Below are positions 21,561 to 33,401 of a stretch of 64,000 nucleotides of DNA, piece after piece. Position numbers and translations under genes: made by a program. The notes under the pieces were generated by a model. The model saw only the letters and a list, made by a program, of their open reading frames with translations. It was not told the DNA's origin and made no database searches. Position 1 is the first letter of the stretch. Each line of letters starts with the position of its first letter. The stretch comes from Entonaema liquescens (lineage: Eukaryota > Ascomycota > Sordariomycetes > Xylariales > Xylariaceae): the NCBI GenBank assembly GCA_902805475.1, contig CADCSX010000005.1:288001-352000 (forward strand), written 5' to 3'.

Positions 21561-24500
21561 TATTGTAATTTTAGCTCAAGAAATAGGTGGTTTCGGATTC
21601 TTGTTGGAGACCTTAGAAATCTTGACAAAGCCTTACGATATAGGCGAATTAAGGAGAGCTATGTCAAGATACTTGGGTGATCTAGAAGCTTTAAGTATTG
21701 TACCCGATGGCACCATATAACCTCTGCAAAACCCGTTGCTTTCAGCCGGTGCCCCTCATAGTTACAAAAAGCCACTTTGCGGGTGGCACAAAAGCTTATC
21801 GCATTAAATTTAAACCACATGTTCTTTTTATTATATTTTTCTCGTAATATCATTGTTAAATGAATTATTAATTTAATAATAATAAATAAATATATAATTT
21901 AAAATATTATAATATAATATATAATAAAATAATAAAATAATAAAATAATAAAATAATTTTTATTTAAATTTATTTATTTAATAAATATAATAATAATATT
22001 TTATTATAAAAAATATAATTATATATAAATATAATAATATAAAAATAATTAAATAATTAAATTTTTATAAAAAAATAAATTAATATTTTTAATAAATAAA
22101 TATATTTATTTATTTATTTATTTTATATTATATTTATAATTTATTATTTAATAATTATTTTTATATATATAATTAATATTATTAATTTTTAATAATATTA
22201 TAAATTTTATTAAATATATTTATATATATATATTTAAATTATTATTTTTTTTAATTTAATAATATTTAAAATAATAATATTTTATAATATTTAAAAATAA
22301 AAAAATAATTAATTAATTTATTATATAAAAATATAAAAATAACGTTATAAATAATAAAATATATATTAAAAAATTTATTAAAATAATAATAATAATATTT
22401 AAAATAAAATTTTTAATTTAACGCGTTTTAATTATAAAAATTATAAATTTTTATAAAAAATATTAATTTTTAAATTATTAATTTATATAAACCGTTAATT
22501 TATAAATTACATTTTTAAATTTTAAATATTAATTAATATAAATTTATTATTTTTATTTATATAAATTATTTATTAAAATTTTATACTCAATTTCATCATT
22601 AGTTAAGCTTAATCCCTTGATTAAATCGTACCATTCTTATATCCGGATACGGGTAACCAACTGCATTTTTCTTTGTTACTGCTTAGAAATCCAACACCTA
22701 TATCCGAAAGGGGCTTGAAAGCCTATTCCCGCCTGATTGTAAATCGTAGCATTATATACCCAAACCGTGCTGAAACTTAATCTATGACGCGTTAATGTTC
22801 AAGTAAGACGGGTGGCTTCGAAATTATTCGAGGTAGATTTTTAATAATCCATATTTGATGGCTTTCCATGATGACATATTAGTTTAAGAGAGCCAGAGAC
22901 CCATTCTAATGCTATGATTTGACATTCTCATGTTGAGTTGGCATACGACAGTATGGCCGTTTACAAAATGGCACTATAAATTTACCAGTATTTAAGTATA
23001 TCAAAGTGCTATTATATATTTTATAAGCAACTTTGACCTTGGTTAGAAATGTTACACAAGATTAATTATACTACATGTAGGTACCTAACAACCAGGCAAA
23101 TATAATAACTGGTTTCGAAGGAGGATAAATCATGAGTTTCAATAGGAAGGGATATTTTAAACTTCAGATAATTACGTACCAAACCTCACAGTCCAATACT
23201 AGTATGTGGCGGCGCTCATTAAAGCTACAAAGCTCATATCGTGCTGGAATCCCCTTTCCACATGTTCATTGTTCACTTGGCAACTAGCACAGTGAATTTG
23301 GCTGGTAGAACAGTAAGGTTCTCTCTATTGATTATACCATCATGTGTAAAAAAGAGCATATAATGCTGTGGACTAGAGTATTGAGTATTAAGCAATGGTG
23401 AATTTATTGAGGATGTCAAAGCCCTGTGTTGAACATCCACAACAAAAAGCACGTCTTGTAAGATACCTAGCTTCAGTCCCTGGAACTACCTGAATTCTCC
23501 ACGAAGCAATGAAGTTGTTCCTATGCTTCTTAGTCCACCTTGTGATATAGGACTAGTCTAATGAAATAACCACAGCCCGTCTGCTGTGGCATGGTGACTT
23601 TAATACCCAGATGCTATGTCAGGGGTCTCACTTAAGGCCCCCTTAGAACAAAGAAGCTATTTTATATGTATAGCTCTGACTTCAGAGCTACCTTAGTTAG
23701 AGTTCCTTGCGGAACAACGAATTTATGTCCTCACCTTTTAGTTTACCTCGTGACATGCTACGAGTTTGGGCGTCTCCCAGCTAAATTATATTGAAACATA
23801 AAATATACCTTCAGTCTAAATCTTAGGGTATATGAGTTTATTCCATATATTACGCTAGTAATTATTGGCAATATATTTTTGCTGTAGTAATATGGACAGA
23901 ATTGAGGATTATTTCGTGCTTCAGAATTCGCTTGTGGAGGTATTTGCTTAATCGAATCGTAATCATATGAGGGCCATTCGTGTAGCAGCTTTCCTGTATC
24001 CTACGTTTCGTAGTAACCAAAGATCAAACATTTCATGCCCCCCAAACTCATGATTTATTATCTTGCCTACCAAAACCTAACTTTAGCATTGCATCTGTAT
24101 CTACGGTGGTTTTGCTTAACTAGTCGTCTATCGTCATATTTAGATGTGATACCGCCTTTTCCTTTAGTGAATCTATACCCTAATATCGTAGAATATATTC
24201 GCTATAAAGGCATCTTATGATTAGCTTATACATATTACAACTAAGTCTCACTCAAGTCCCACGTCCCCGGGCTAAACCACGGCTCTATAATCAGCGACTA
24301 AGCCCTCCACGAGCTAAATTGATCGGTCCTATTCCCAACCCAGCGAACTCGGGATCCAAAACCGTCACAAAAAACACCCATAACCGACGTAGCAAGCACC
24401 CTGCATCCGAACTACATACCAGGACCCTGTCGGCACGTCCACTTCCTCAACTAGTGGTTGGACTGGGAAAACCTCGGGGGCGCCAACCCCCTTATGCGTC

Positions 24501-25066
24501 TGCGCTACTGGCAAATCTTCGGACGGGAAGGCCCCCGGGTCGAGCGGCCCGCGTCCCGGCGCCGATCTACACTACATTGAAAGGAAGGAACCCTTCGACC
24601 ATCTCTGCTTGCCGATTGCGTTCCGGTTTTCGAAGGGTCACAATTCATACGTTCGGGGGGTATATGTGTGTGCGTATGTGTCTTTGTGTGTCCTGTCCCG
24701 GGGAATCGCTGGAGGGTCACAGACGATGGCACGGTAGACGAAGAGCCGATCTTACATTGACCCCACGAAATACACCCGCCAAGCTGTGACTTCTTGGGAA
24801 TCGGGGGTCTTGCTTGGTTAATGTTTGTCGTATATTTCTCGTTATTCGTCGTTGAACCTTGTATGGGGTAGGTTAGTAGTGCGTGGTAGCGGCGGTGGAC
24901 TTAGTCTCGAGCTATAATGGTAGTTATAAGTGATACGATGTTCCTCAAGTAGTTAAAAAGCTCTATCTCCTTCTGCCTCCCCTTTCTCTAGTCTTCCGCC
25001 TTCTCTCTTCTTTTTCCTACCTATCCTAGGTATTTTTACGATTTTTCTTCATAAAGTAAAACAAGG
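21561..25066. other. 3.5-kb gene-poor region with AT-only island
   Basis: No supported gene. From the left it contains the reductase promoter, an AT-only island (21856-22585), a moderately AT-rich tract with no long open frame (22590-24200), and a GC-richer stretch (24340-24780) that precedes the beta-glucosidase. The frame at 24217-24789 uses unlikely Arg/Pro-rich sequence and a shared start with no family match, so I leave it out. The last 120 bp are the pyrimidine-rich beta-glucosidase leader. Confidence 0.6.
21856..22585. repeat. AT-only island, probable mutated repeat remnant
   Basis: About 730 bp composed almost wholly of A and T, with fewer than roughly 15 G/C bases and frequent TAATAA, AAATAAA and TATTTAT runs. 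The edges are sharp, dropping from ordinary composition within tens of bases. In Pezizomycotina such tracts are usually the product of repeat-induced point mutation (C to T on duplicated DNA). I looked for flanking terminal repeats and found none. Confidence 0.7.
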
Positions 25067-27632
25067 ATGGCGGACATAAATGTAGAACAGGTCCTCAAGA
25101 AGCTCTCTTTGAGCGACAAAGTTGATCTCCTGGCGGGTATCGACTTCTGGCATACTAAGGGCCTCCCGGAGCACGGCATTCCTTCTTTACGGTTAACTGA
25201 TGGGCCCAATGGCGTCCGTGGTACCAAGTTCTTCAACGGCATTAAAGCCGCTTGCTTTCCTTGCGGGACTGGGTTAGGCGCGACCTTCAACCTTGAACTT
25301 CTAGAAGAAGCCGGAAAGAAGATGGGAGAGGAGGCCAAAGTGAAGGGGGCACACGCTATCTTAGGACCTACTATAAACATGCAGCGAGGTCCTTTAGGTG
25401 GTCGAGGATTCGAGTCTCTTGGCGAGGACCCGTTCCTAGCTGGACTCGGTGCCGCTGCGCTCGTTAGGGGTATCCAGTCAACCGGTATCCAAGCCACTAT
25501 TAAGCACTTCGTTTGTAACGACCACGAACACAAACGAAATGCCGTCCAAGCAATAATCACAGAGCGAGCGTTACGAGAGATCTACGCATTGCCTTTCCAA
25601 CTAGTTGTCCGGGACTCCAATCCGGGATCGTTCATGACCGGTTATAATGGAATCAACGGGACGTATTGTAGTGAGAACCCCAAACTTCTGGACAACCTTC
25701 TGCGCGGAGAATGGGGCTGGGACGGTATGGTCATGAGCGACTGGTACGGCACGTACAGCACTACAGAGGCGGCGTTGGCCGGTCTTGACCTTGAGATGCC
25801 TGGCCCACCTCGATTCAGGGGCGAGCCGTTGAAATTTAACGTCTCGACCGACAAGGTCCGTACCCATATCTTGGACCAGCGAGTGAAGGCCATGTTAGAA
25901 TTCATTAAAAAGTGCGCTGCCAGTGGCGTGAAAGAAAACGCCCCTGAAGGCACAGCCGATACCCCTGAAACGGCCGAGCTTCTCCGAAGGATAGGCAATG
26001 AGGGAATCGTCTTATTAAAGAATGAGAAGAATATTCTTCCCCTTAAAAAAGACAAGAAGGTATAGTTTTCTTTGATTTCGCTCGAATTTTAGCACTCTAG
26101 TGACTAACTCGTATCAATAGACTGTAGTTATTGGGCCGAACGCTAAAGTTGCAACATACCATGGGGGAGGATCCGCGTCTCTGGCTGCATATTACGCTGT
26201 AACGCCATTTGACGGCGTCAGCAATAAATTATCCTCGGAACCAGACTATACCATCGGCCAGTATTCTCACAAATTGCTACCTCTCCTCGGCTACTCAACC
26301 AAATCAGCCAAGGGCGCCCAAGGAATGACTATGAAGGTTTACACAGAGAGCCATGATGTTCTAGACAGACAACCTGTTGACCAACTAGAACTTCTCAAGA
26401 CGGAGATGCTGCTAATCGACTACGAAAACCCTAACGTGAAGAGTCCTCTCTGGTACGCGACACTCGAGGGATCGTTAGTTGCTGAAGAAGACGCAACGTG
26501 GGAATTTGGCGTTGTGGTATCCGGATCGGCGAATCTCTACATTAACGACGAGCTAGTCGTCGATAATACGACAGAGCAGAAGTTAGGTGAGGCATTCTTT
26601 GGAAGCGCCACGGTTGAAGTGAAGGGATTCTACAAGTTGGAAAAGGGAAAGACCTATAATTTCAAGGTCACATTCGGGTCAAGCCCTACATCTAAGCTAG
26701 GAGGCGGTGCGGTCCTTCTCAACGGTGGCGCGCTTAGAGTCGGCGGGTGTAAAGTCATTGACCCTAAGGCCGAGATAGCCCATGCTGTTGAGTTGGCCCA
26801 GGGTGCCGACCAAGTCATTGTATGCGCCGGTCTCAATGCCGAATGGGAAACTGAGGGGAATGATCGCACAGACATGAGCCTGCCTCCTGGCTTAGATGAT
26901 CTGATTTCTGCCGTCGCGAAAGCCAACCCCAACACAGCAGTAGTCATGCAATCTGGCACCCCGGTAGAGATGCCTTGGATTAATGACGTTAATGCTCTCA
27001 TCCACGCTTGGTACGGCGGTAATGAGACGGGCAATACCATTGCTGATATACTTTTCGGTGATGTAAATCCCTCTGGAAAACTAAGTCTGAGCTTTCCAGT
27101 TCGCGTCCAGCATAATCCAGCTTACTTGAATTACCGAACTGAGGGTGGTCGAGTAATTTATGGCGAGGACATCTACATCGGCTACCGGTATTACGAGTTT
27201 GTCGACCGGGAGGTCTTATTCCCTTTCGGACACGGCCTGAGCTACACGACATTTTCGTTTTCGGACTTGTCACTAGCTGAGAAAGACGAAGAATTGACCG
27301 TTTCGGTTGCGGTTAAGAACACAGGCAGCGTGAAGGGCGCCGAGGTTGCACAGGTTTATGTGGCACCTAAGCAGAAAGCGAAGGTTAACCGACCAGTTAA
27401 AGAGCTCAAGGGCTTTGCCAAGGTAGAACTGGCACCGGGTGAAACGAAGACGGTGTCTGTAAAGGTTGCAAAGAAATACGCAGCTAGCTATTGGGATGAA
27501 GAGCGGGATCAATGGTGCGTAGAAGAGGGCGAGTATGAGGTTATCGTCAGCGACAGCAGCGATGTAAAAGAGAGTAAAGCTGCGAAGGGTTCGTTTAAGG
27601 TGGCTGAGACTTTCTGGTGGTCCGGGCTGTGA
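25067..27632 (+). CDS. GH3 beta-glucosidase with PA14 insert, intracellular type
   Basis: Hydrolyses terminal beta-D-glucosyl residues such as cellobiose. Exons 25067-26059 and 26121-27632 give 834 residues. There is no signal peptide (the start is MADINVEQVLKKLSL), so it is likely cytosolic, acting on imported oligosaccharides. The (alpha/beta)8 domain holds RLTDGPNGVRG, GRGFESLGEDPFLAG, KHFVCNDHEHKRN and the nucleophile Asp225 in GMVMSDWYGTYS. The second domain starts after the intron (VVIGPNAKVATYHGGGSA). A PA14-like insert follows, about residues 390-540 (WYATLEGSLVAEEDATWEFG). The domain resumes with the probable acid/base Glu region ETEGNDRTDMSLP and SGTPVEMPWINDVNA. A fibronectin-III-like C-terminal domain ends at FWWSGL. 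Introns and frame are intact. It could cooperate with the sugar transporter at the window start, although they are 24 kb apart. Confidence 0.96.
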
Positions 27633-27887
27633 TGAATTTTGAATGAACCCCGGTTTGGGAACTCGCTGATTAAATGCGATGATGAAAATATTGGATATGA
27701 TTGAATGAGATGGGAAATAGATTTGATTTTTGTTGTAATAGAAAAACTTTTCGGTTGGCTTCGAAGCTATACTGCCTCGACCCCGTCTGATACAGCCCCT
27801 TTTACCCTTTCCATTCCCTTCTCCCTACTAAAGGTACATTTCTGCATCTTTATTCTCTGCTTCCCTCTGCGTTAACCTAGAGATAAA

Positions 27888-28418
27888 CTATTCATAGAGC
27901 ATCCCAAGAATTCTCACTAGACTCTGTGCACTGCAGTTGCCGCCGTACGATATGGCCTCGTCGATAGCTGGTTGAAGTAGGTCATTCTTAACCGAGTCGA
28001 AAATCCAACGTTTGATTCTATCGTAGTGCCTCCTTTTGTCTGAGGCCAACGCACATTCTGCTTCCCAGAATATACGTTCCAAACGGTAGAATTCCAGTTC
28101 ATCTTCGATAGTTACCTCTCCCGGCGTAGCTGGAGGGGTCGTTGGCCGATTCTCTTTGGGGGCGTCCCTCCATTGAGCGAGTTTCCGTGGGTATTCTGCG
28201 TTACGTTGGGCAATTAATTTCTTTTTGAGAGTGTCGCGATCGGGAAACTTGGGTTGGTCTATGGTGCTAAAGTCAAAGATTGGGCCATATGGATTAACGA
28301 GCTCCCAGTGGGAGTCGGAAAGACAACGTAGTTGGTTGAACCACTTGAGCCAATTTCCTCTTCCTGTAAGATATACTTGGACGGGGAGGGCTGGATAGAA
28401 GTTTGAATCTGTATCCAT
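27888..28418 (-). CDS. Gag-like orphan ORF (Ty1/copia Gag N-terminal resemblance)
   Basis: Single exon of 176 residues from the ATG at 28418 (MDTDSNFYPALPVQVYL). The order of features resembles the capsid part of copia-type Gag: a start with GRGNWLKWFNQLRCLSDSHW, a Trp followed by a Pro-rich acidic linker, then EAECALASDKRRHYDRIKRW and a closing helix SVKNDLLQPAIDEA. No zinc knuckle, protease, integrase or reverse transcriptase follows, and no long terminal repeats were seen. It may therefore be a fragment, or a domesticated Gag of the kind common as isolated fungal genes. The resemblance is structural rather than motif-exact, so the family call is moderate. The frame is clean and the codon usage is not RIP-like. 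Confidence 0.55.
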   Translation of the reverse strand: MDTDSNFYPALPVQVYLTGRGNWLKWFNQLRCLSDSHWELVNPYGPIFDFSTIDQPKFPDRDTLKKKLIAQRNAEYPRKLAQWRDAPKENRPTTPPATPGEVTIEDELEFYRLERIFWEAECALASDKRRHYDRIKRWIFDSVKNDLLQPAIDEAISYGGNCSAQSLVRILGMLYE

Positions 28419-29101
28419 ATTTGATGTATGTGTTGACAAGACTGATGTTGAGAATATTGAGATGTTACGTTTTAGCTATTTTGGATGATACGTGTATGTT
28501 ATTAACTTCATACTTCATAGCGGGATACGGCAGATTGCTCTTTGACAAACGCATATAGGATTAATATAAGTCCCTATGTTACCTGTCATATTTTCCTACT
28601 CCCACCTGACTTACACATACCATAAATATTAGCTAGCATTTGGCAATTTTATATATTGCGTCGACCTTTGCGGCCGCTTGAAAGAAGCAGCCATTGTGAA
28701 TTATGATTGTTCTAGGGGTTGTTAGTTATTAAACGAAAATTTAAACCATTAGAATAGTATATAACTAACTATTCTGAATGTGATCAGCAGTATCTTGTTG
28801 GCGTTTGAGAGAGAGGACCAGGTGGAAGTACCTAGGTACACTTTGGACCTAAACAAACCCCGCGGTGGGCCCGCTAAATTGAAACGCGGGGCAGCTTTCA
28901 AGACAAGACGCGACGCGATCTTCCCAGATCTTTTCGTAGATCCGAAATACAACTACTTTTAAGAGTAGTACATGAAATAGAAATTAATTGTACAGAAATT
29001 AAATAATTTTAAAACGTCCGCTTCTGTTTAAAAATACCCCCACCAGAAGAATGTGCCCAACATCTTAACTCTACAATACAACCAAAACAATAACCATCAT
29101 C
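28419..29101. other. Spacer with two short hairpins
   Basis: 683 bp. Two perfect-stem inverted repeats stand out: AGAATAGT..ACTATTCT (28750-28775) and CCCCGCG..CGCGGGG (28858-28891). Overlapping frames on both strands at 28749-28962 start at non-ATG codons and resemble nothing. The last 100 bp are the Fta4 promoter and leader. Confidence 0.5.
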
Positions 29102-29985
29102 ATGGCGCCCCCCACGATCCTCGCCCATAAATCTTCCTTCCTCACTGCGCAGACCCTACACTTATCCCAATCTCTCGCGCCGAGCAATACCTGGCGCGCG
29201 TCGAACCAGCGCATACCCGAAAGCGCCCTAAGCGACCGCGTCGCCGACGAAGTGTTATACCGCGCAAACCACGTCCTACAACAGCACGCGCGCCGGGTGT
29301 ATGCGCCACAGGCTAGTCGGCATGTCGCGGAGCAGATCGAGACGCTGTACTTGGAAGCTGCGGAGAGGGCTGTGCGCGGCGAAGGCGGGAGGGGAGAGGA
29401 CGACGATGACGGAGCGGATACGGGGACGGGGGTTGGGGAGGACCTAAGTTTTTGATGGTGGGCGCGGATTTCGGTATGTCTTATGATCTATCCTATACCC
29501 TTCCTTAACATCTTAAAAAAAAATTTAGATATCTAACTAACAACCCCTACGCAGCATCCGACGAAGTCATCGCCTCCCTCCCAAACACATGGGACCAACA
29601 CTCAACCTCTCAATCCGAAGCACACCCAGCCGAAGCCCTACGATACGCCGACCTCGCCGCCTCGCTAACCCTTCTCTCCTCGCGACGCAAGGAAACACGC
29701 GCCCGCCTCGACCGTCTCCGTCGAATGCGCAATCTCCTAGCCCCCTTTTCCTCTGGCGAAGCGGACTCGGGCGTCGAAAAGGTCCAGCCTAACCTCGTCA
29801 CGCGAGACGGCGAGATGGAAAGGGAACTCGAGCGCATGCGTATGTTGCTCGTTCGCGTTGCCGCACGAGTCGCCCAGCTACCGGATCCGGGACCCGGCGG
29901 GGAGGGTGATGAAGATGACGATGTGATGCAGGACTTGGAGGGTGTGGAGCGGGGGAAGGTGGAGAGGTTGCTTGATGGGTTTTGA
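29102..29985 (+). CDS. Kinetochore subunit Fta4 (Sim4/CENP-U-like), one-base frameshift
   Basis: Inner-kinetochore subunit. Exons are 29102-29473 and 29555-29985. The N-terminus (ILAHKSSFLTAQTLHLSQSL, then RVADEVLYRANHVLQQHARR and YAPQASRHVAEQIETLYL) and exon 2 (SDEVIASLPNTWD, LRYADLAASLTLLSSRRKE, RLRRMRNLLAPF, VQPNLVTRDGEMERELERM) fit fungal Fta4. As written, exon 1 hits TGA at 29453-29455 right after DLSF. With one more T in the T5 run (29449-29453) it reads on into LMVGADF and joins exon 2 in frame. The exon sum (803 nt) is one short of a multiple of three, matching that. Repaired, the protein has about 267 residues, which is typical. An acidic loop (GEDDDDGAD) and a similar C-terminal one are low complexity. 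The gene lies downstream of, and on the opposite strand to, the Gag-like ORF. Confidence 0.82.
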
Positions 29986-30330
29986 TACAACGCACTAACT
30001 TACGATGTTGCGTAATTCTAGTATTTAGATACGGTTGGACTTTTAGATGCAACTTGCGATCATTACGCAAGAATGATGATACCCCTACGATGTACATATT
30101 CGATGATATATCTAGATTATACAAAAGTTAATCAAGAAATTTCAAGTGTAATGGTAAAATAAACCCGAATATTCGCACTAAAAACTTAATGAGATGTGAG
30201 TAGAGAATATATATAAATGTATGAATGGAGTAGGTATTCTAGTTAACTCTGATTCTCAATCTCTATACAAGGTCCGGTTCCTTTTACCCAATCCTACTGG
30301 CGATAAACAAATCTTTTTTTTTATCTCCCA
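29986..30330. other. Short spacer between convergent Fta4 and calpain
   Basis: 345 bp of AT-rich sequence between two convergent 3' ends. No gene or notable repeat was seen. Confidence 0.5.
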
Positions 30331-33300
30331 TCAGGCTTGCGGCACAAGAGACATAATGCTCTTCTTTCTCTGTTCCTGGCTACCTTCTAGCGTGGCATCT
30401 TTGGAGCTGTCGTCGATATCTAGGCCCTTGGAAGTCTTGGGCTCTTTTTCTTCCCCGTCTTCCCCGTCTTCCTCGTCGTCCTTTTCCTTCTTGTCCTTGG
30501 CGTAGGGGTTAGGGCGGACCACACGTAACTTCACAATCTCCTTGTCCCTATCCTCATCGGACACTTTGTAGTAGACGCGCAGACCGACTGTGGCGACTGC
30601 GTTCCACGGGTCTTTCTCGAATTCGTCCTCCTCCTCCGGCGGCTCGATAGGAGCAGGCGGTGGTGGGGGAGGAGGGTGAGCAGCCTGCCGCTTAATGATG
30701 AAATCCAGCTCTCGCTCGCTAATATCAGAGATAGACGATATATCGCTTTCGTCGGAAGAGTCGTCCTCTTCATCTTCTGTCCTTTTTGCTGGCTCCTCTT
30801 CTGGCTTTTTCTCGACATCCGATTCGGGCTTCTCAGTCGAGTCCTCGGGTATGGTCTTGTCTTCTGCTTCAGCATCCTTTACGGCGTTTGACGGAGTAAC
30901 ATCAGGATCGTGTGACCCTTCCGTCGTCGGTTCAATTCTACTTCCAGATCCGGATGATTCGTCTGGTTTAGATTCCTGAGACACCTCGGGAGCGTCAGTT
31001 GGCTGTTCTTCAGACGTCGACGGTGGGTCCGCGGATGATTTGTCGGACTCTGCAGGTGTTTCTACTTTGGGATCCGTGCTCGTATCCGTACTTGGTTCAG
31101 AACCCGGTTCCTTCTTAGAGTCTTCCGGCTCCGGGGTCGGGCTCGGTGACAAAACTTGAACGTGCTTGTCCTCAGGCTCTGACGACTGCGCCTTAGAGTT
31201 AACCTCCTCTTTTTTGTTAGCCTCTTCAGCCTTTAACTTCTCGGCTTTTTTGGCCTTCTTAGCCTGCGCTTTGGCCTTGGCCTTGGCTTTTTTCTCTTGG
31301 TTCTTCTTATGACTTTTAACGCGGTAATAATGTTCACGCTGCTTGCTCTCCATCAGCTTTTTCTTCAGTTCCTCGCGCTCCTTATCTTTCTTGCGCTGCT
31401 CTGCTTCCTTCCGGGCCTTCTTTTCTTCGGGGGTCTCGATGACTTTCCCCTTACTGTGAGCCAGGTCGTACGACATACCGACGGCAACTAGCTTGTCTCT
31501 GCGGTCTCGCGCGTGGTCGCGGACTACGTCCTCTATCGGCAGCTTCTCCATATTGCGAGCGGCATCAATTTTCAGTAAGACGGTATATTCGCCTTCCTCT
31601 AACTCGAGCTCGACATTTACCGAACGGTTGAGGCGGATCGAGCTAATGCTGCGAACAACGTAGTCTTCTTGTCCGTTCTTATGTAGGCGAAAGTTTAGAT
31701 CAAATCGATATTGCCCTTCGAGCCCTCGGTAGTAGCGCTCGTCTAGTTGAGAAAGCACGAGAACCACAGGCCCTGTCTTTGCGAGAGAAAATGTGAAATA
31801 TGTATCATGATAGTCGAGAGTCCATGGAACCGAGAGAGTGGTCCAAAGGGAGGTAACTTTCCACTCCGGCCCGAAAAGTCGAGTTCTGTCGAAAGCCTGG
31901 TACTTCCGAAGTAGGTCATCGTACGAGATCCAGAAATTTCCATCGTCGCCGAAGCGGTGGTTTAGCTTGACCAGCCATTCCGCCGTCCATTCTTTTGACC
32001 CATCACTCCAAGGGCCGGTCCATTCTCCTTTTCCCCAGGGATTTTTGAGTAGGACAAGCCGTTGGCCGTCAATGTCCACGGCTTTCATTATCGAGTAGGC
32101 ATGAAGCTCATAGATTCCCTTGCGGTCTCCCCAACTTTTATTATTATGGTAAGCTTATAATTATCGAATTTGAACACGAAGTAACTTACTAAGAACCCCA
32201 CATTCCAGTTGAACATCCGAAGAGGAATTCATCATTCACCTTCATCAGCTCCTCTTTCCAAAAGTACTCTTTATCAAGGATGTCCGTGGTATAGAGCTGC
32301 GTAACGTTAATAAGTATATGATATTCAGAATTGAGACTAAATTAAGAAACCTTACTTCAGAAGTAACTCCGCCGGTGAGATCTTCGATTCCTTCACCAGT
32401 GAAACCGCCCTCGATCGAGGCGTAGTCACCATGTGCTTTAGCATACGCCTTCTCGAGCAGTGGTAACCAGGTCTCATTTTCGTGCTCGCATTGCGCAAAA
32501 TAGAGAGCTCCAGACCCGCTCTGATACGCCTTTCGGTATTGCTCCTCGGAGTTGATCCTTTCGCGATCTTCCCAGAGTATTCGTTCGAGGAAGCTCTCAT
32601 CGAAGTCGGGCTTGGTCAGGAATAGCTTATCATCAATAATCTCCGAGATCCACTCGCCGTCGCGGTGGAAGACAAATCCGTAGACTCCTACCTGCTCGTC
32701 GCGGGCTACGCATACCTTCTCAATCAGACTAGGTTTGTTACTAAGGGTACATAGCGCGGCGAGCAGCCAGCAATCTCCATCGCGGCCTTGCCTCACGTCG
32801 TTAGCGGTGGGGCCCTCGATGTAGAACTTGGGGTCGTCGAAGATATCAACCACGCGCTTGACGCTCTTGGGCTTGAAGAATGAGTCGGGCTTCTCCTTAG
32901 TATTGCAGAGAGACTCGAGGGTATCTCGGCTACCCCATTTCAGATCGATCTCGAGATCAAAATGCGGATCTCGGTATTTCTGATTTACACGGCGACACTC
33001 CTTGACGATCTTGGCAACCTTGGCCTGGCAGACGGCAGCAGCTTCTTCGTATGACGTCTGGGTATTTGTTCCAACCGCTTTAGTAGACCGCTTCGCCGCT
33101 TTCTCGGCGTACTCATTGTGCGGGATAATAGTAGTTGCTGGAGTAAGTCAGTTAATAAATATAAGGCCGGAACTATAGAGGACGCAGAGTACCACGGCGA
33201 TGAAACAAACTACGAACCTTTCCCAGGGGTTTTCGTGGTAAATTTATCCCAGAACTCGTCAATCGCTTGCTGAGGGGTCTGCTTCTTGTTTTTCTTAGGA

Positions 33301-33401
33301 ATTTGCGTAGTTACGGGCACCATCGCCATAACGGTACGTTCCCCAGCATCCTCGTCTAGATATCCTGACTCTGAAGGTGAGGCTGAGTAGGCTTCTGACA
33401 T
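30331..33401 (-). CDS. Calpain-family cysteine protease with long charged tail
   Basis: Calcium-type intracellular cysteine protease (C2 family) of 958 residues. Exons are 33401-33218, 33137-32356, 32296-32190 and 32134-30331; the sum is exactly 2877 nt. The CysPc domain has the complete triad: Cys184 in QGRDGDCWLLAALC, His369 in YELHAYSIMKAV and Asn389 in LLKNPWGKGEWTG. Domain III-like sequence follows (GNFWISYDDLLRKYQAFDRT, then a beta-sandwich stretch to about residue 560). Beyond that comes a long Lys/Ala/Glu-rich coiled part (EQRKKDKEREELKKKLMES) and a Ser/Glu-rich acidic tail with a proline run (PPPPPPAP). There is no MIT domain, so it is not the pH-signalling calpain PalB/Rim13. The length of the tail, about 390 residues, is typical of the other cytosolic fungal calpain clade, whose substrates are unknown. 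Confidence 0.93.

Noticed and set aside
21600..22800. Terminal repeats for the first AT island
   Set aside because: Flanks were compared by eye in both orientations and no match like that of the second island was found.
24217..24789. 190-codon Arg/Pro-rich frame before the beta-glucosidase
   Set aside because: Non-ATG-like start context, low complexity, no homologue recognised; likely chance in a GC-richer tract.
28749..28962. Overlapping frames on both strands
   Set aside because: Start codons are TTG/GTG and the region is dominated by hairpin-forming sequence.
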